DNA of 64,000 nucleotides. Source: Fervidibacter sinensis. Lineage in GTDB: Bacteria > Armatimonadota > Fervidibacteria > Fervidibacterales > Fervidibacteraceae. Location of the stretch: the NCBI GenBank assembly GCA_032161045.1, contig JAVHTH010000006.1, one strand, 5' to 3'. The notes beneath the pieces are model-generated. The model saw only the letters and a list, made by a program, of their open reading frames with translations. It did no database searches and was not told the origin of the DNA. Of this stretch, positions 45,032 through 54,080 are shown in pieces. Position numbers and translations under genes: made by a program. How positions within the stretch are numbered: the stretch's first letter is position 1; every line of letters starts with the position of its first letter.

Positions 45032-47635
45032 TCAGTTTTCTGACCTCAATCTCAACCTCAACTTCTCGGTCAATTCCGGCAATTCCTCGTCCCTGACCTT
45101 GCCGAAACCTTTGCGAACGACATAGAAAGCGTCTTCCGCCGTGTCTGCCCATGTGACGATTTTCGCAGTTTGAATGTCAAGACCGAGGGCTGCAATTTCG
45201 CGCGTCAACCTATAAAGCAGACCCTTCCGGTCGCGGGCAACAATGTGAATGACGGTGTGAGTTTCGGAGATATCGTTCCGCATTGATACGCTTCTGACCT
45301 GAACGGGGACGATTACCGGCTTTCCGTGCCGTTCAAGCAATTTGTCAAGTGATTCAGCACCTGTTAAGACAGCCATCAGAGCCTCACGGACTCGCCTTTC
45401 TTTGGCTTCACTCAGCGGTCGCCCGTCACTTGTGACCCAAAGGGTGTCAAGGACGATGGGAGGGTTGCCGGACAAAGTGAAAACCTTCGCATTGCGGATA
45501 TCAACATCGCAGGCAAAAAGCGCCCCAGCAATTTGGCTTAACATTCCCGGTTGTGGTGCATCAGGGGCGCAAACGACGATTTCGGTGAAACCGCTATCTG
45601 GCTCTTGAAGGACCCCGACCTCGGGTTTCCCCGTCTTACGAACCTGCTGAACCATCTGACAGTGAATGGCGATGGTGTTTAGCGGGGTGCTGAGCAAATA
45701 GCCGGGAGGCATCGCTTCGCAAAAAGCCCGAATTTCCTCGTCACTGACATTTCGCAAGGTTCTTTGAAGTTCGCGGGCTCGGTCCCGAGTTAAAACATGA
45801 ACTGGTGATACTGCCTCCTCTCGTTCCTGAATCGTTCTCAAAACCCCGAAGTAAAGGTCAATCAGCATCCGCTCCTCAACATCAGTGAAAGTCAATTCGC
45901 TGACGCTCCTTGCGTCGGCGAAAGAGTGCAAGAGCAGCATCTTGAGCAAAGGCTCATCTGAAATCTCGTTCGCGCAAGTCCGCAAAGTGTCAAGGGCGTA
46001 GATATCACGAAGGCGGGCAGTGCTGAGCAACAGCATGTGAAGCCGCACCAACTTCTCAAGCAAATTCACTCTATCCTCGGACAAACCCAATCTTTCCCCG
46101 ACCCGCCTTACCATTTCCGTTCCCACGCTCTCGTGTTCCCTTTCGTTCGCTGCTTTACCCAAATCGTGCAAAAATGCTGCCAAGAAAAGTATCGGCTCAT
46201 CAGTGACACCGCCCCAAACATCAACCCAAGGGAATTCTCCCCTTTGCGCCGCTTCCCTCAACCGAGCCAGTTCTTTCACTGTCTCTAAAACATGCTCTCC
46301 GACTGTGAACTTGTGGGCGGCATTTGAGGGGACATAGTGGGCAGCATCAGCCCATTCGGGCATATATGCTGACAAAACGCCGGTCTCAGCCATCAATCTC
46401 AAAACTTTCCCAGAAGGCGCATCTCCGGCTCCGGTCAACACGGTAAGGAAAGACTGGGCTGCCTCTGGGTTTGACCGAACCTCTGAGGCTCGGTGAGCGT
46501 TTTCCCTCAGCCATTTCAAAAGTTCAGCGCTCGGTTGTAAGTCGTAACGCTGCATTGACTCAAAGGATTTCATGAGCCGCACCGGCGAATGAACTTCGTC
46601 GTCACCGCAAAGCAAAATTTGATTGCCTCTACAGACAAATCCTTCCCCAATCGAGATCTCTGTCTCCGCGACTTTCGCTTGGACAAATCGGAAAGCGTAA
46701 TGAAGCGCTTCCATTGCTCGGTAAAGTTGTCGGTGAAACTCGCGAACCATTTGCTCCTCGCTTTGTGCGTCAATCCCCAAATCGGCAGCGATTCTGTGAT
46801 GGTATTCACGGAGCATGACATCCTGCCGTCGTTGGGCTGTCAGGTGAAGCCACATGCGAACCCTATTGACAAATTCGTAACCCTCGCGGATGGCTCGGAA
46901 TTCCTCATTGGGGAGAAGCGATTCAAGCAAATTCCACGCTTTTTCGGTCGGGACGCGGTGAATTGCTGCAAGCAACCAAAGGGCAGTGTGACCGTCGCGA
47001 AGACCACCTGCGCCTTCCTTCAAATGGGGTTCGGTGACGAGCGGTGAAGCATGATAGCGCTGGTATGCAGAATTTCGTTCCCGTTCGCGGTCTTTCACGA
47101 ACCGAAGGACATCCAAGTTTGCAAGCAATTGACGCTGTAACTCGTCCGCCAAAGGTTGGTAGCCAACGATGAAACGGGCATCCATTAATGCTGCTTGGGT
47201 TTGAGTGTCAAGGGTGGGCAAGTCAGACAACGGGCGGTAACTGTAGCCGACTTTCATGTCGGTGTTGTCCATAAAGACCGTGACAATAAGCCGAAAACAT
47301 TCGCGCAAAAGGACATCAACGAACGGGTCGTCTTCTTCAAGCGGAACGAAAGCAATGTCAATGTCAGAAAAAGCGCAAAGTTCCCGCCTACCGTAACCGC
47401 CAGTGGCGATCAGTGCTATCTCGCTGTGGTTGGGTGTGTAATATTCACCAACCTTCTCCATCGCCCGCTCAAGTGCGAGGGCATATATCTCTCGGACGAA
47501 ACTGTCAAGGGAGTCACTGAGGGATTGACCGAAAGGCAAATGGAGCGCTTGGGCTGGTGGTGTTCCTAAAACCGACTGCCGCCACCTTTTCACCCGTTCT
47601 ATCAAGTCGTTGACTTTTTGTTGCCAATCTGACAT
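45032..47635 (-). CDS. glnD: [Protein-PII] uridylyltransferase / uridylyl-removing enzyme
   Basis: Nitrogen sensor that uridylylates PII at low glutamine and removes the group at high glutamine. 867 residues: nucleotidyltransferase GGYGRRELCAFSDIDIAF (79-97; D91, D93), a GlnD linker, an HD hydrolase domain (LAAFLHDLGKAANEREHE, about 480-500) and two C-terminal ACT domains (about 690-770 and 795-865) that sense glutamine. ATG 47635 follows AAAGGTGACGG. Its PII substrate is encoded 26 bases upstream. Confidence 0.95.
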   Translation of the reverse strand: MSDWQQKVNDLIERVKRWRQSVLGTPPAQALHLPFGQSLSDSLDSFVREIYALALERAMEKVGEYYTPNHSEIALIATGGYGRRELCAFSDIDIAFVPLEEDDPFVDVLLRECFRLIVTVFMDNTDMKVGYSYRPLSDLPTLDTQTQAALMDARFIVGYQPLADELQRQLLANLDVLRFVKDRERERNSAYQRYHASPLVTEPHLKEGAGGLRDGHTALWLLAAIHRVPTEKAWNLLESLLPNEEFRAIREGYEFVNRVRMWLHLTAQRRQDVMLREYHHRIAADLGIDAQSEEQMVREFHRQLYRAMEALHYAFRFVQAKVAETEISIGEGFVCRGNQILLCGDDEVHSPVRLMKSFESMQRYDLQPSAELLKWLRENAHRASEVRSNPEAAQSFLTVLTGAGDAPSGKVLRLMAETGVLSAYMPEWADAAHYVPSNAAHKFTVGEHVLETVKELARLREAAQRGEFPWVDVWGGVTDEPILFLAAFLHDLGKAANEREHESVGTEMVRRVGERLGLSEDRVNLLEKLVRLHMLLLSTARLRDIYALDTLRTCANEISDEPLLKMLLLHSFADARSVSELTFTDVEERMLIDLYFGVLRTIQEREEAVSPVHVLTRDRARELQRTLRNVSDEEIRAFCEAMPPGYLLSTPLNTIAIHCQMVQQVRKTGKPEVGVLQEPDSGFTEIVVCAPDAPQPGMLSQIAGALFACDVDIRNAKVFTLSGNPPIVLDTLWVTSDGRPLSEAKERRVREALMAVLTGAESLDKLLERHGKPVIVPVQVRSVSMRNDISETHTVIHIVARDRKGLLYRLTREIAALGLDIQTAKIVTWADTAEDAFYVVRKGFGKVRDEELPELTEKLRLRLRSEN

Positions 47636-47661
47636 TTCTTGCCGTCACCTTTCCCTCAAGT

Positions 47662-48003
47662 TCATGAAATTGCGTCTTCGCCTCGGTCACCGGTCCTGAC
47701 GCGGATTGCCTCTTCAACAGGGGTTATGAAAATTTTGCCGTCACCGATTTCCCCGGTCCGGGCAGCCTTCATTATCACATCCACAACTTCGTCAACTTGG
47801 TCGTCTCGGACGACAATTTCCAACTTGACTTTCGCCAGCAAATCAACGGTATACTCAGCCCCGCGATACCGCTCAACATGACCTTTCTGCCGTCCATAAC
47901 CGCGAACATCAATGACCGTCATGCCTGAAATCCCGATTTCGGCGAGCGCCGCTTTGACCTCGTGCAACTTGTGCGGTCTGATGATGGCGTGAATCATTTT
48001 CAC
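47662..48003 (-). CDS. glnB: Nitrogen regulatory protein PII
   Basis: Trimeric 2-oxoglutarate/ATP sensor. With GTG 48003 as residue 1, the uridylylated tyrosine falls exactly at Y51 in YRGAEYTVD, which settles the start; GGGAGG lies eight bases upstream. GDGKIFITPVEEAIRVRTGDRG is the classic C-terminal signature. 113 residues. First gene of glnB-glnD. Confidence 0.97.
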   Translation of the reverse strand: MKMIHAIIRPHKLHEVKAALAEIGISGMTVIDVRGYGRQKGHVERYRGAEYTVDLLAKVKLEIVVRDDQVDEVVDVIMKAARTGEIGDGKIFITPVEEAIRVRTGDRGEDAIS

Positions 48004-48128
48004 GCCGTTCGCCTCCCTTCATCGCGATTGACGGGCAATTGCAAATTGTGACACGCACCGCAAAGGTAAGGAGCAACGGTCATCAAATTTGCGGGCTGCG
48101 CTACAGTTTTTTGTTAGCAGCGAAGAAA

Positions 48129-48160
48129 TTTTCGGCGCTGCGGGAGCAGCGCCCTCCGAG
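48129..48160 (-). repeat. Single GAGCC-hairpin-family unit
   Basis: TTCGGCGCTGCGGGAGCAGCGCCCTCCGAG; contains a GGCGCTG/CAGCGCC stem. Upstream of polX. Confidence 0.5.
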
Positions 48161-48189
48161 AAGTCGCCCAACAAACGGGGTGACGGGAA

Positions 48190-49902
48190 ATGAAGAACGC
48201 AGAAGTAGTCGCAATGTTGGAAGAGACCGCCGATTTGATGGAGATCGCCGGCGAAAACCCTTTCAAAGCGAGAGCATACAGGCGCGCCGCAGAGGCAATC
48301 TCAGCCTTGCGTGAGCCAATAGAGGAATTGGTGAAAGCGAGGAAATTGAACACGATTGAGGGCATCGGGGAAAGTATCGCACGGGACATAACCGAATTTC
48401 TGCAACGGGGGACGACGACAAGGCTTGAACAGTTGCGGGCGAAATACCCAAGCCAACTCCGAACTTTGCTGGAGATTCAAGGCATCGGTCCGAGAACGGT
48501 CGCGATGCTTTACGACCGCCTCAAAATCACCACCGTTGAACAACTTGAGGAAGCGGCGAAATCCGGCAAGTTAACGAAACTGCCCGGCATGGGTGAGCAA
48601 AAGGTCAAAAACATTTTGGAAGGCATCCAACTTTGGCGACAACACCAAGGTCGCTTACCACTTTACGCTGCCCTTGAGATTGCCGAACGAATTGTCAATG
48701 CCTTGAGGGAACTGCCTGAAGTTGAACAGATTTTGCCGGCAGGGAGTTTGCGCCGCTGGAAAGAAACCGTCGGTGACCTTGACATTTTGGTAGCGACCAG
48801 AAACAGCCAGCCTATCATGGACAAGTTTGTCAGTTTGCCAGAAGTCCAAAAAGTGCTCGCTCACGGTCCAACTAAGTCAAGCGTTTTGATGGAAAACAAC
48901 TTCCAAGTTGATTTGCGTGCCGTTGAGCCTGAAAGTTTCGGCGCTGCTGCCCAATACTTCACCGGCTCAAAAGCCCACAACATCGCACTGAGAAACCTCG
49001 CCCTGAAACGAGGCTTGACAGTCAACGAATATGGAGTTTTCAGAGAAGCGACGGGCGAAAAAGTGGCGGGCGAAACCGAAGAAGGTGTTTACGAAGCAAT
49101 CGGGCTGATTTGGATTCCTCCCGAGTTGCGTGAGGATAGGGGCGAACTTGAAGCGGCGATGAATGGGACTTTGCCGAGACTCGTCACCGTTGAAGACATT
49201 CGCGGTGAAACCCACAGCCACACGAAATGGAGTGATGGGTTTGCAACTGTTGAGGAGATGGCGAGGGCTGCAATGGAGATGGGCTACGAATACATCGCCA
49301 TAACCGACCACTCGCCACCAATGGGTTGGGGAGTGAAGCCCGACGATTACCGCAGGCTCATCCGCGAAATCAGGGCTGTGGGCGAAAAACTTGGCTTCCC
49401 AATTCTGGCTGGCATAGAAGTTGACATCGCCCCTGACGGCTCGCTTCACATGGACGAGGATATTTTGCGCCAACTTGACATCGTCATTGCTGCAGTTCAC
49501 TCGTCAATGAAGATGGACATTGACGCAATGACGCGCCGAATTTTGAAAGCAATGGAAAACCCGTTGGTTCACATCGTCAGCCACCCGACAGGTCGGCTTA
49601 TCAACCAGCGTCCACCATACGAAGTGCGAGTGGATGCGCTGATTGACAAGGCGCGAGAAACCGGTGTTGCCCTTGAAATTAACGCATCCCCCGAAAGGCT
49701 TGACTTAAACGACGAGAACGCAAGAGCGGCAAAGGAAGCGGGAGTGATGCTGAGCATCGGCACAGATGCACACCGACCCGAACACCTTGACTACATCCGA
49801 TTTGGTGTCGCAGTTGCGAGAAGAGCGTGGTGCGAGCCCGTCAACATCCTCAACACGCGAGGTTACGCTGAATTGTTGGAATGGCTCAAATCGCGGCGTT
49901 AG
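48190..49902 (+). CDS. polX: DNA polymerase X family with PHP domain
   Basis: 570-residue repair polymerase. N-terminal helix-hairpin-helix domain (1-150; NTIEGIGESIARDI, GIGPRTVAMLYD), nucleotidyl-transferase palm with GSLRRWKETVGDLDILVAT (metal Asps), and a C-terminal PHP phosphoesterase domain from about 335 (GETHSHTKWSDG.., ITDHSP, GIEVDI, SHPTGR). Bacterial PolX of this layout does gap filling and has 3'-5' exonuclease or phosphatase activity in base-excision repair. ATG 48190 follows GGGGTGACGG. Confidence 0.95.
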   Translation: MKNAEVVAMLEETADLMEIAGENPFKARAYRRAAEAISALREPIEELVKARKLNTIEGIGESIARDITEFLQRGTTTRLEQLRAKYPSQLRTLLEIQGIGPRTVAMLYDRLKITTVEQLEEAAKSGKLTKLPGMGEQKVKNILEGIQLWRQHQGRLPLYAALEIAERIVNALRELPEVEQILPAGSLRRWKETVGDLDILVATRNSQPIMDKFVSLPEVQKVLAHGPTKSSVLMENNFQVDLRAVEPESFGAAAQYFTGSKAHNIALRNLALKRGLTVNEYGVFREATGEKVAGETEEGVYEAIGLIWIPPELREDRGELEAAMNGTLPRLVTVEDIRGETHSHTKWSDGFATVEEMARAAMEMGYEYIAITDHSPPMGWGVKPDDYRRLIREIRAVGEKLGFPILAGIEVDIAPDGSLHMDEDILRQLDIVIAAVHSSMKMDIDAMTRRILKAMENPLVHIVSHPTGRLINQRPPYEVRVDALIDKARETGVALEINASPERLDLNDENARAAKEAGVMLSIGTDAHRPEHLDYIRFGVAVARRAWCEPVNILNTRGYAELLEWLKSRR

Positions 49903-49916
49903 AGGGAGAAGGACCG

Positions 49917-50591
49917 ATGACTTGGCTTATTCCGGCAGTTGGCTTTGCGCTGCTTTGGGTTTGGGTTTTCTATCGGGAAGACAAGCGCCCCGAACCTTTG
50001 TGGATGGTTGCGCTCGCCTTTCTTTTGGGCATCGTCGCGTTCGGGGTTACATGGTGCGTTGAACGCTGGGTTGCTTGGAATTGGGCAGGTTTTAACTCCG
50101 ACTCCCCCCTTGACAACGCAATCATGGCTTTCCTCATCATCGGTCCAGTTGAAGAAGGGAGCAAGTTTTTAGCAGTGAGGACTTTCATTTACGGCTCGCC
50201 CCATTTTGATGAGCCGATGGATGGAATCATCTACAGCGCAGTTTTAGCAACCGGGTTCGCTTTCGCTGAAAACCTGCTCTTGACTTTTGATGCAAGGCAC
50301 ATGGTTTGGATGCAAGGGCTATGCGGGACATTGGCTCACATTCTCTTCGCTGGCTATTGGGGCGCAGCACTCGGCTGGGAGAAAAGCACAGGTTCAAAGA
50401 AACTGGCGAGGATATGGGTTGGAATAAGCCTTGCGGTTAGCGCTTTCCTGCATGGGCTGTTTGACTTTTGTATCCTCACTGCAGGACAAACTTTGCCTCA
50501 TTTAGCATCCCGAATTGCCCTTGCACTTTTAGTCGCCGCTTCCTTCCTCATTCTCCGACAGCAAATAAGCAGGGCAAAGAAATTGCAGTGA
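49917..50591 (+). CDS. PrsW-family membrane metalloprotease
   Basis: 224 residues with about seven membrane segments. Catalytic motif GPVEEGSKF (E79, E80, K83), then MDGIIYSAVLATGFAFAENLL and the His helices LCGTLAHILFAGYWG and FLHGLFDF. Family members cleave anti-sigma factors or act as CAAX-like proteases. The frame opens at 49881 inside polX, but ATG 49917 after GGGAGAAGG is the likely start. Probably co-transcribed with polX. Confidence 0.85.
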   Translation: MTWLIPAVGFALLWVWVFYREDKRPEPLWMVALAFLLGIVAFGVTWCVERWVAWNWAGFNSDSPLDNAIMAFLIIGPVEEGSKFLAVRTFIYGSPHFDEPMDGIIYSAVLATGFAFAENLLLTFDARHMVWMQGLCGTLAHILFAGYWGAALGWEKSTGSKKLARIWVGISLAVSAFLHGLFDFCILTAGQTLPHLASRIALALLVAASFLILRQQISRAKKLQ

Positions 50592-50648
50592 ACGCTACAA
50601 TTTGTTTGCGCTCCATTTCAAAAGTTGCGGCTTGGGGGTGCATAGGTT

Positions 50649-52181
50649 GTGGAAGTGCGTCGGGCAAAGAAGAGGGATTTGAAAGCGGTAAAGAAGTTGG
50701 CGGATGAACATAGGCACGAATTGGGCTTTGTGAGGTCGGCTTCACTGGAAGAAGCCATCAACGAACGCAGGCTTCTTGTCGCCGTTGACTCGTCCCCCGT
50801 CCCTCGTCCCTCGTCCCGAATCATCGGCTTTGTCCACTTTCGCTGCTGCAAAGATGGTCACGCAACAATCTACGAAATCGCTGTCGCTCCAGAATGGCGC
50901 GGCAAAGGCGTCGGCAAAGCGTTGGTCAATGCAGTCATTGAAGAAGCGAAAAAGCGAGGTTGCACAACTTTGCGGCTTAAATGCCCCGTTGATTTGCTGG
51001 CAAACGGCTTCTACGCTCGCTTAGGTTTCAACCGCATCGGGATAGAAAGCGGCAAACTCCGCCAACTCGTCATTTGGGAACTGCCACTTAATTCCTCGTC
51101 CCCCGTCCCTCGTCCCTCGTCCCGCCATTGGCAGTTCTTTGTTGGCTTGACTTCCGATGCGTCGCAAGTTCGGGCACTTGTCCGCAGGTTCTTTGAAGGC
51201 TATAACTTTCAGCCACCGTTCAACCCTTTTGAGCGCGTCATCGTTTCAGCGCTCGCTGAACCGGCAACTTTGCGGCTGCTTAAAGCGTGGCGGCAAGGCG
51301 ACTTATCCGTGCTCAAGATTGCGTCCCCCGTCCCGCGTCCCTCGTCCCTGATGTTTGACAGTGGTGGCTATCAGGTGCAGATGGGCAAAATCAGTTACGA
51401 CGAACTTTGCAAGCGGTTGCGAGAGATTTATGAACGCGAAACTTGGGCTGACTTTTATGTCCTGCCTGACAATGTTCCGACATCGCGGGATGCTGACTTT
51501 GAGGTTGAGCAGAAGGTGAAGGAAACGCTGGCAATGGGCGAATTGTTTCAGCGTTGGCTTGAGCAGGCATGGGGTCCAAATCACGGAAAGCAACTCATTG
51601 GCGTCGTTCACGGGCGCAATGTCCAGCAGGTTGTTTTTGCGGTGCGCAAATGGCACGAATTGGGGGTTGACTACATTGCGTTTGGAAGTTTCGGGACTTC
51701 TGGACCGAACGGAAGCGTCAACATGCTTTCTGAGCGGGCGCTGAAGTTGCTCAGGACGCTTGTTGATGAAGCGAACTCTAACGGACAAAAATTGCACATT
51801 TTCGGTATCGGTAACCCAACATATTTGCTTCGCCTCGCTGAGCAGGGCATCATCCCGACAAGTTTTGACAGTGTCGGTTGGTGGAAAGCAGGCGGGTTTG
51901 GTAATTTGCTTTTTTCAAGAGCACCACAACTTCATGTGGCACGATACAGTTACAGCATGAAACTCATTAGACTTGACGAAGTCAAGCAAGTCAAACAGTT
52001 TGTTGGTCACGATTGTCCCTTTTGCAGTGACCTTAAGATGTTGCGTCAGTCGCGATGGTTTCGGGTGCTACACAACTTAGTTGCTTTTGCGGAAACGGTG
52101 CGGGGGTTGACAGAGGATGGAAAGGCAGAGTCCATACCGAACCTAAATTGGGCTCACCGGAAGGTTCGCCCTCCCAAATAA
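50649..52181 (+). CDS. Fusion of a GNAT acetyltransferase with a DpdA/TGT-like domain
   Basis: 510 residues. Residues 1-150 are a GNAT fold (IAVAPEWRGKGVGKALV at the acetyl-CoA loop). From about 160 the protein resembles DpdA, the tRNA-guanine-transglycosylase paralogue that inserts 7-deazaguanine into DNA: DSGGYQVQ (237-244), VVHGRN, FGSFGT, IFGIGNPTYLL (384-394), SFDSVGWW, and a C-terminal CPFC (456-459) with a later HN, a reduced zinc site. Three in-frame insertions (SSPVPRPSSR-type at 48-57, about 150-159 and 225-234) come from one heptamer repeat, and the last 12 residues plus stop come from a hairpin repeat. Either a DNA-base modifier or a diverged tRNA enzyme. Confidence 0.72.
   Translation: MEVRRAKKRDLKAVKKLADEHRHELGFVRSASLEEAINERRLLVAVDSSPVPRPSSRIIGFVHFRCCKDGHATIYEIAVAPEWRGKGVGKALVNAVIEEAKKRGCTTLRLKCPVDLLANGFYARLGFNRIGIESGKLRQLVIWELPLNSSSPVPRPSSRHWQFFVGLTSDASQVRALVRRFFEGYNFQPPFNPFERVIVSALAEPATLRLLKAWRQGDLSVLKIASPVPRPSSLMFDSGGYQVQMGKISYDELCKRLREIYERETWADFYVLPDNVPTSRDADFEVEQKVKETLAMGELFQRWLEQAWGPNHGKQLIGVVHGRNVQQVVFAVRKWHELGVDYIAFGSFGTSGPNGSVNMLSERALKLLRTLVDEANSNGQKLHIFGIGNPTYLLRLAEQGIIPTSFDSVGWWKAGGFGNLLFSRAPQLHVARYSYSMKLIRLDEVKQVKQFVGHDCPFCSDLKMLRQSRWFRVLHNLVAFAETVRGLTEDGKAESIPNLNWAHRKVRPPK
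50789..50818 (+). repeat. (CGTCCCN)4 heptamer repeat inside the GNAT domain
   Basis: Four tandem heptamers CGTCCCC, CGTCCCT, CGTCCCT, CGTCCCG. The opposite strand has four G-runs with short loops, a G-quadruplex pattern. Encodes SSPVPRPSSR. Confidence 0.8.
51095..51124 (+). repeat. (CGTCCCN)4 heptamer repeat, second copy
   Basis: Identical 30-base tract to the copy at 50789, in the same reading frame, at the junction between GNAT and TGT-like domains. Confidence 0.8.
51321..51350 (+). repeat. (CGTCCCN) heptamer repeat, third copy
   Basis: Diverged copy (one unit CGTCCCG, one shortened) immediately before the DSGGYQ active-site loop; encodes SPVPRPSS. Confidence 0.72.
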
Positions 52182-52242
52182 CAGTTCTAATGGGAGGGCG
52201 AGGCTCCTGCCGAGCCGAAAAATCTGGGAGGTTCGCCCTCCC
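52147..52242 (+). repeat. Three GAGCC-hairpin repeat units at the 3' end of the GNAT-DpdA gene
   Basis: Units at about 52147-52176, 52191-52222 and 52224-52242 (GGGAGGGCGAGGCTCCTGCC and inverted halves). The first supplies the last codons and the TAA of the preceding gene (NWAHRKVRPPK), so an insertion has replaced or extended the original C-terminus. Confidence 0.75.
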
Positions 52243-52270
52243 ACAATAGCAGTTTCGTTTGAGGTGTCAA

Positions 52271-53188
52271 ATGATGATGGATTGGCAAGAGCGCGATGAT
52301 TTGCCACCTATGCTCCAAAAGTGGCTCAAAATCATGGAACGAGCAAAAAGGTATGAGCGCCAAAAAAGCAAACGACCAAGAAAAGGCATTCTCCCCTTTC
52401 ACATTCAGCACAACACGACGCTCCACGCCGTGCGAGCAGTTTTGAGTAACCCTCAAACCGCTGCAAGCAAGTTATCTATCTTGCCCGCAACTTGGGGCAA
52501 AATCAAACCCTTTCTCTGCCAAATGGGGTTATTAACGACAAACGGAACTTTGTCCCGGTTAGGTGAGCGATTGCGAGAGTTAGTTGAATACGACCCATCT
52601 TTATTGGGCGAAGCAATTCACGGTCACCTTTACACGCTTCACCTATTCAACCCGGAGGTGCGTTTTTCGTTCGCTTACTCGGTAATTTGCGATTGGCTTT
52701 GGGAACGGCGGGAAACGGTGGTGGACAGTCGCATCGTTGCGGAACTTGTGGGCATCGTCGTTGAGAAGGGCAGTGAAGTTTACGGTATCCCTCCAGAAGA
52801 AATCGCCTTTAGCGTTAACAGCGTTCGTGGCGCTTTCAACTGGCTCAAAAGCCTTCAGCCACCTGTTTTTGAACGCGATCCAAGCGGTAAAGTTTGGCTG
52901 TTTCGCCGCAGGAGACAATGCTCACCACTTTCGGTTCTATGGGCGTTGAGCGCTTGGTGGCAATTGAAAGGGGTCGGCGTCGGCGAGTGGGTAACTTGGG
53001 GGAACGATTTGGAAGAATTTCTGTGCCGATGTTTGTTGCTTGATGACGGCTGTGCCAAAATTGCCGTTGAAATCACTGCGGGTTGGCAAGCATGGCGCAG
53101 TAGGTTTTTGGAAGCGCAAACGCAAGGTCAGTTCCTCTCCGCTTTGAGGCTAAACCGATTGTTCAATTGGGGAGAGTCAGACTTTTAA
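52271..53188 (+). CDS. DUF4007-like protein, copy 1
   Basis: 305 residues. The sequence LPFHIQHNTTLHAVRAVL.., a winged-helix-like block (KIKPFLCQMGLLT..LSRLGERLREL) and LYTLHLFNPEVRFSFAYSVICDWLWE resemble the DUF4007 group, which is found beside defence and DNA-sulfur-modification genes. ATG 52271 follows GAGG six bases upstream; the frame starts at TTG 52259. A tandem paralogue follows. First gene of the island; it probably recognises DNA or a partner, inferred from context only. Confidence 0.5.
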   Translation: MMMDWQERDDLPPMLQKWLKIMERAKRYERQKSKRPRKGILPFHIQHNTTLHAVRAVLSNPQTAASKLSILPATWGKIKPFLCQMGLLTTNGTLSRLGERLRELVEYDPSLLGEAIHGHLYTLHLFNPEVRFSFAYSVICDWLWERRETVVDSRIVAELVGIVVEKGSEVYGIPPEEIAFSVNSVRGAFNWLKSLQPPVFERDPSGKVWLFRRRRQCSPLSVLWALSAWWQLKGVGVGEWVTWGNDLEEFLCRCLLLDDGCAKIAVEITAGWQAWRSRFLEAQTQGQFLSALRLNRLFNWGESDF

Positions 53189-53229
53189 ACCGATGGACGG
53201 ATTGGAGGAGGGCGAAAGGAAAAGTGGCT

Positions 53230-54057
53230 ATGCGGGATAAGTTGCCCTTCCACATCCAACACAACACGACACCAGCAGTCATTGCGAAAACTTTGAGGTT
53301 GGCAAGCAACAGTAACCTTTCACTGGAAAGTTTGAGCGTCGGTTTGGGCTACGGCAGGGGCACAACTGAAAAGGTGATCGTGCCTTTTCTTCGCCAAATG
53401 GGCATTTTGGAGGGTTGGAGGTTGAGTGATTTTGGAGAACGGTTGAGGCGGTTAGTGCAAACTCATCCCGATTTGCTTGCTGAGGCGGTTCATGTTCACC
53501 TTTACACATTGCATTGGGTTTTGCCTGAGGCTTATTTCTCTTTTGCCTACTCGGTGATTTGCGATTGGCTTTGGGAGAGAGGCGAGTGGCAATTGGACGG
53601 GAAGAGCGTTTCTCATCTCGTTGGGGTTGTCGTTGAAGCGGCAGGGCAGGTTTACAATGTGGACACGGGTCAAATCGCCTTCAGCGCCAACAGTGTTCGC
53701 GGCGCTTTGCATTGGCTGCGTGAACTCAATCCACCTGTAATTGCTCGTTCGGGGAATGAGGTTTTCAGGCGGCGGGCGAGTTGTCCTGTTCAAACCTTGC
53801 TTTGGGCTGTGAGCGTTTTGTATCAGCATCCGAATTGGCGTCGCGATTACGGTGTGCGAATGCAGTTGGACGATAAGCGGCTAACTTTGCTGAGCAAAAT
53901 TTGCTTGACCGGTTTGGACGGGCTTGAGAAAGTTTTGGAGATGGCAGAACGAGTTCACGATTACAGGCGACCGAACGGTTTTTTCGGGTTAGGCACAGAA
54001 GGCGGCTTCGGTCGCTGGCTTATCTTGACAAAACCATTACCTATCGGAAACCTGTAA
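53230..54057 (+). CDS. DUF4007-like protein, copy 2
   Basis: 275 residues, clearly homologous to copy 1 along the whole N-terminal two thirds (KLPFHIQHNTT, PFLRQMGIL, LGERLR-like RLRRLV, YSVICDWLWER, FSANSVRGALHWL). The C-terminal third is different. ATG 53230 and GTG 53224 are both possible starts, the frame running back to TTG 53167 and overlapping copy 1. A tandem duplication with divergence suggests two subunits with distinct partners. Confidence 0.5.
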   Translation: MRDKLPFHIQHNTTPAVIAKTLRLASNSNLSLESLSVGLGYGRGTTEKVIVPFLRQMGILEGWRLSDFGERLRRLVQTHPDLLAEAVHVHLYTLHWVLPEAYFSFAYSVICDWLWERGEWQLDGKSVSHLVGVVVEAAGQVYNVDTGQIAFSANSVRGALHWLRELNPPVIARSGNEVFRRRASCPVQTLLWAVSVLYQHPNWRRDYGVRMQLDDKRLTLLSKICLTGLDGLEKVLEMAERVHDYRRPNGFFGLGTEGGFGRWLILTKPLPIGNL

Positions 54058-54080
54058 CATGAGGGAGCAAACCTAAATTC

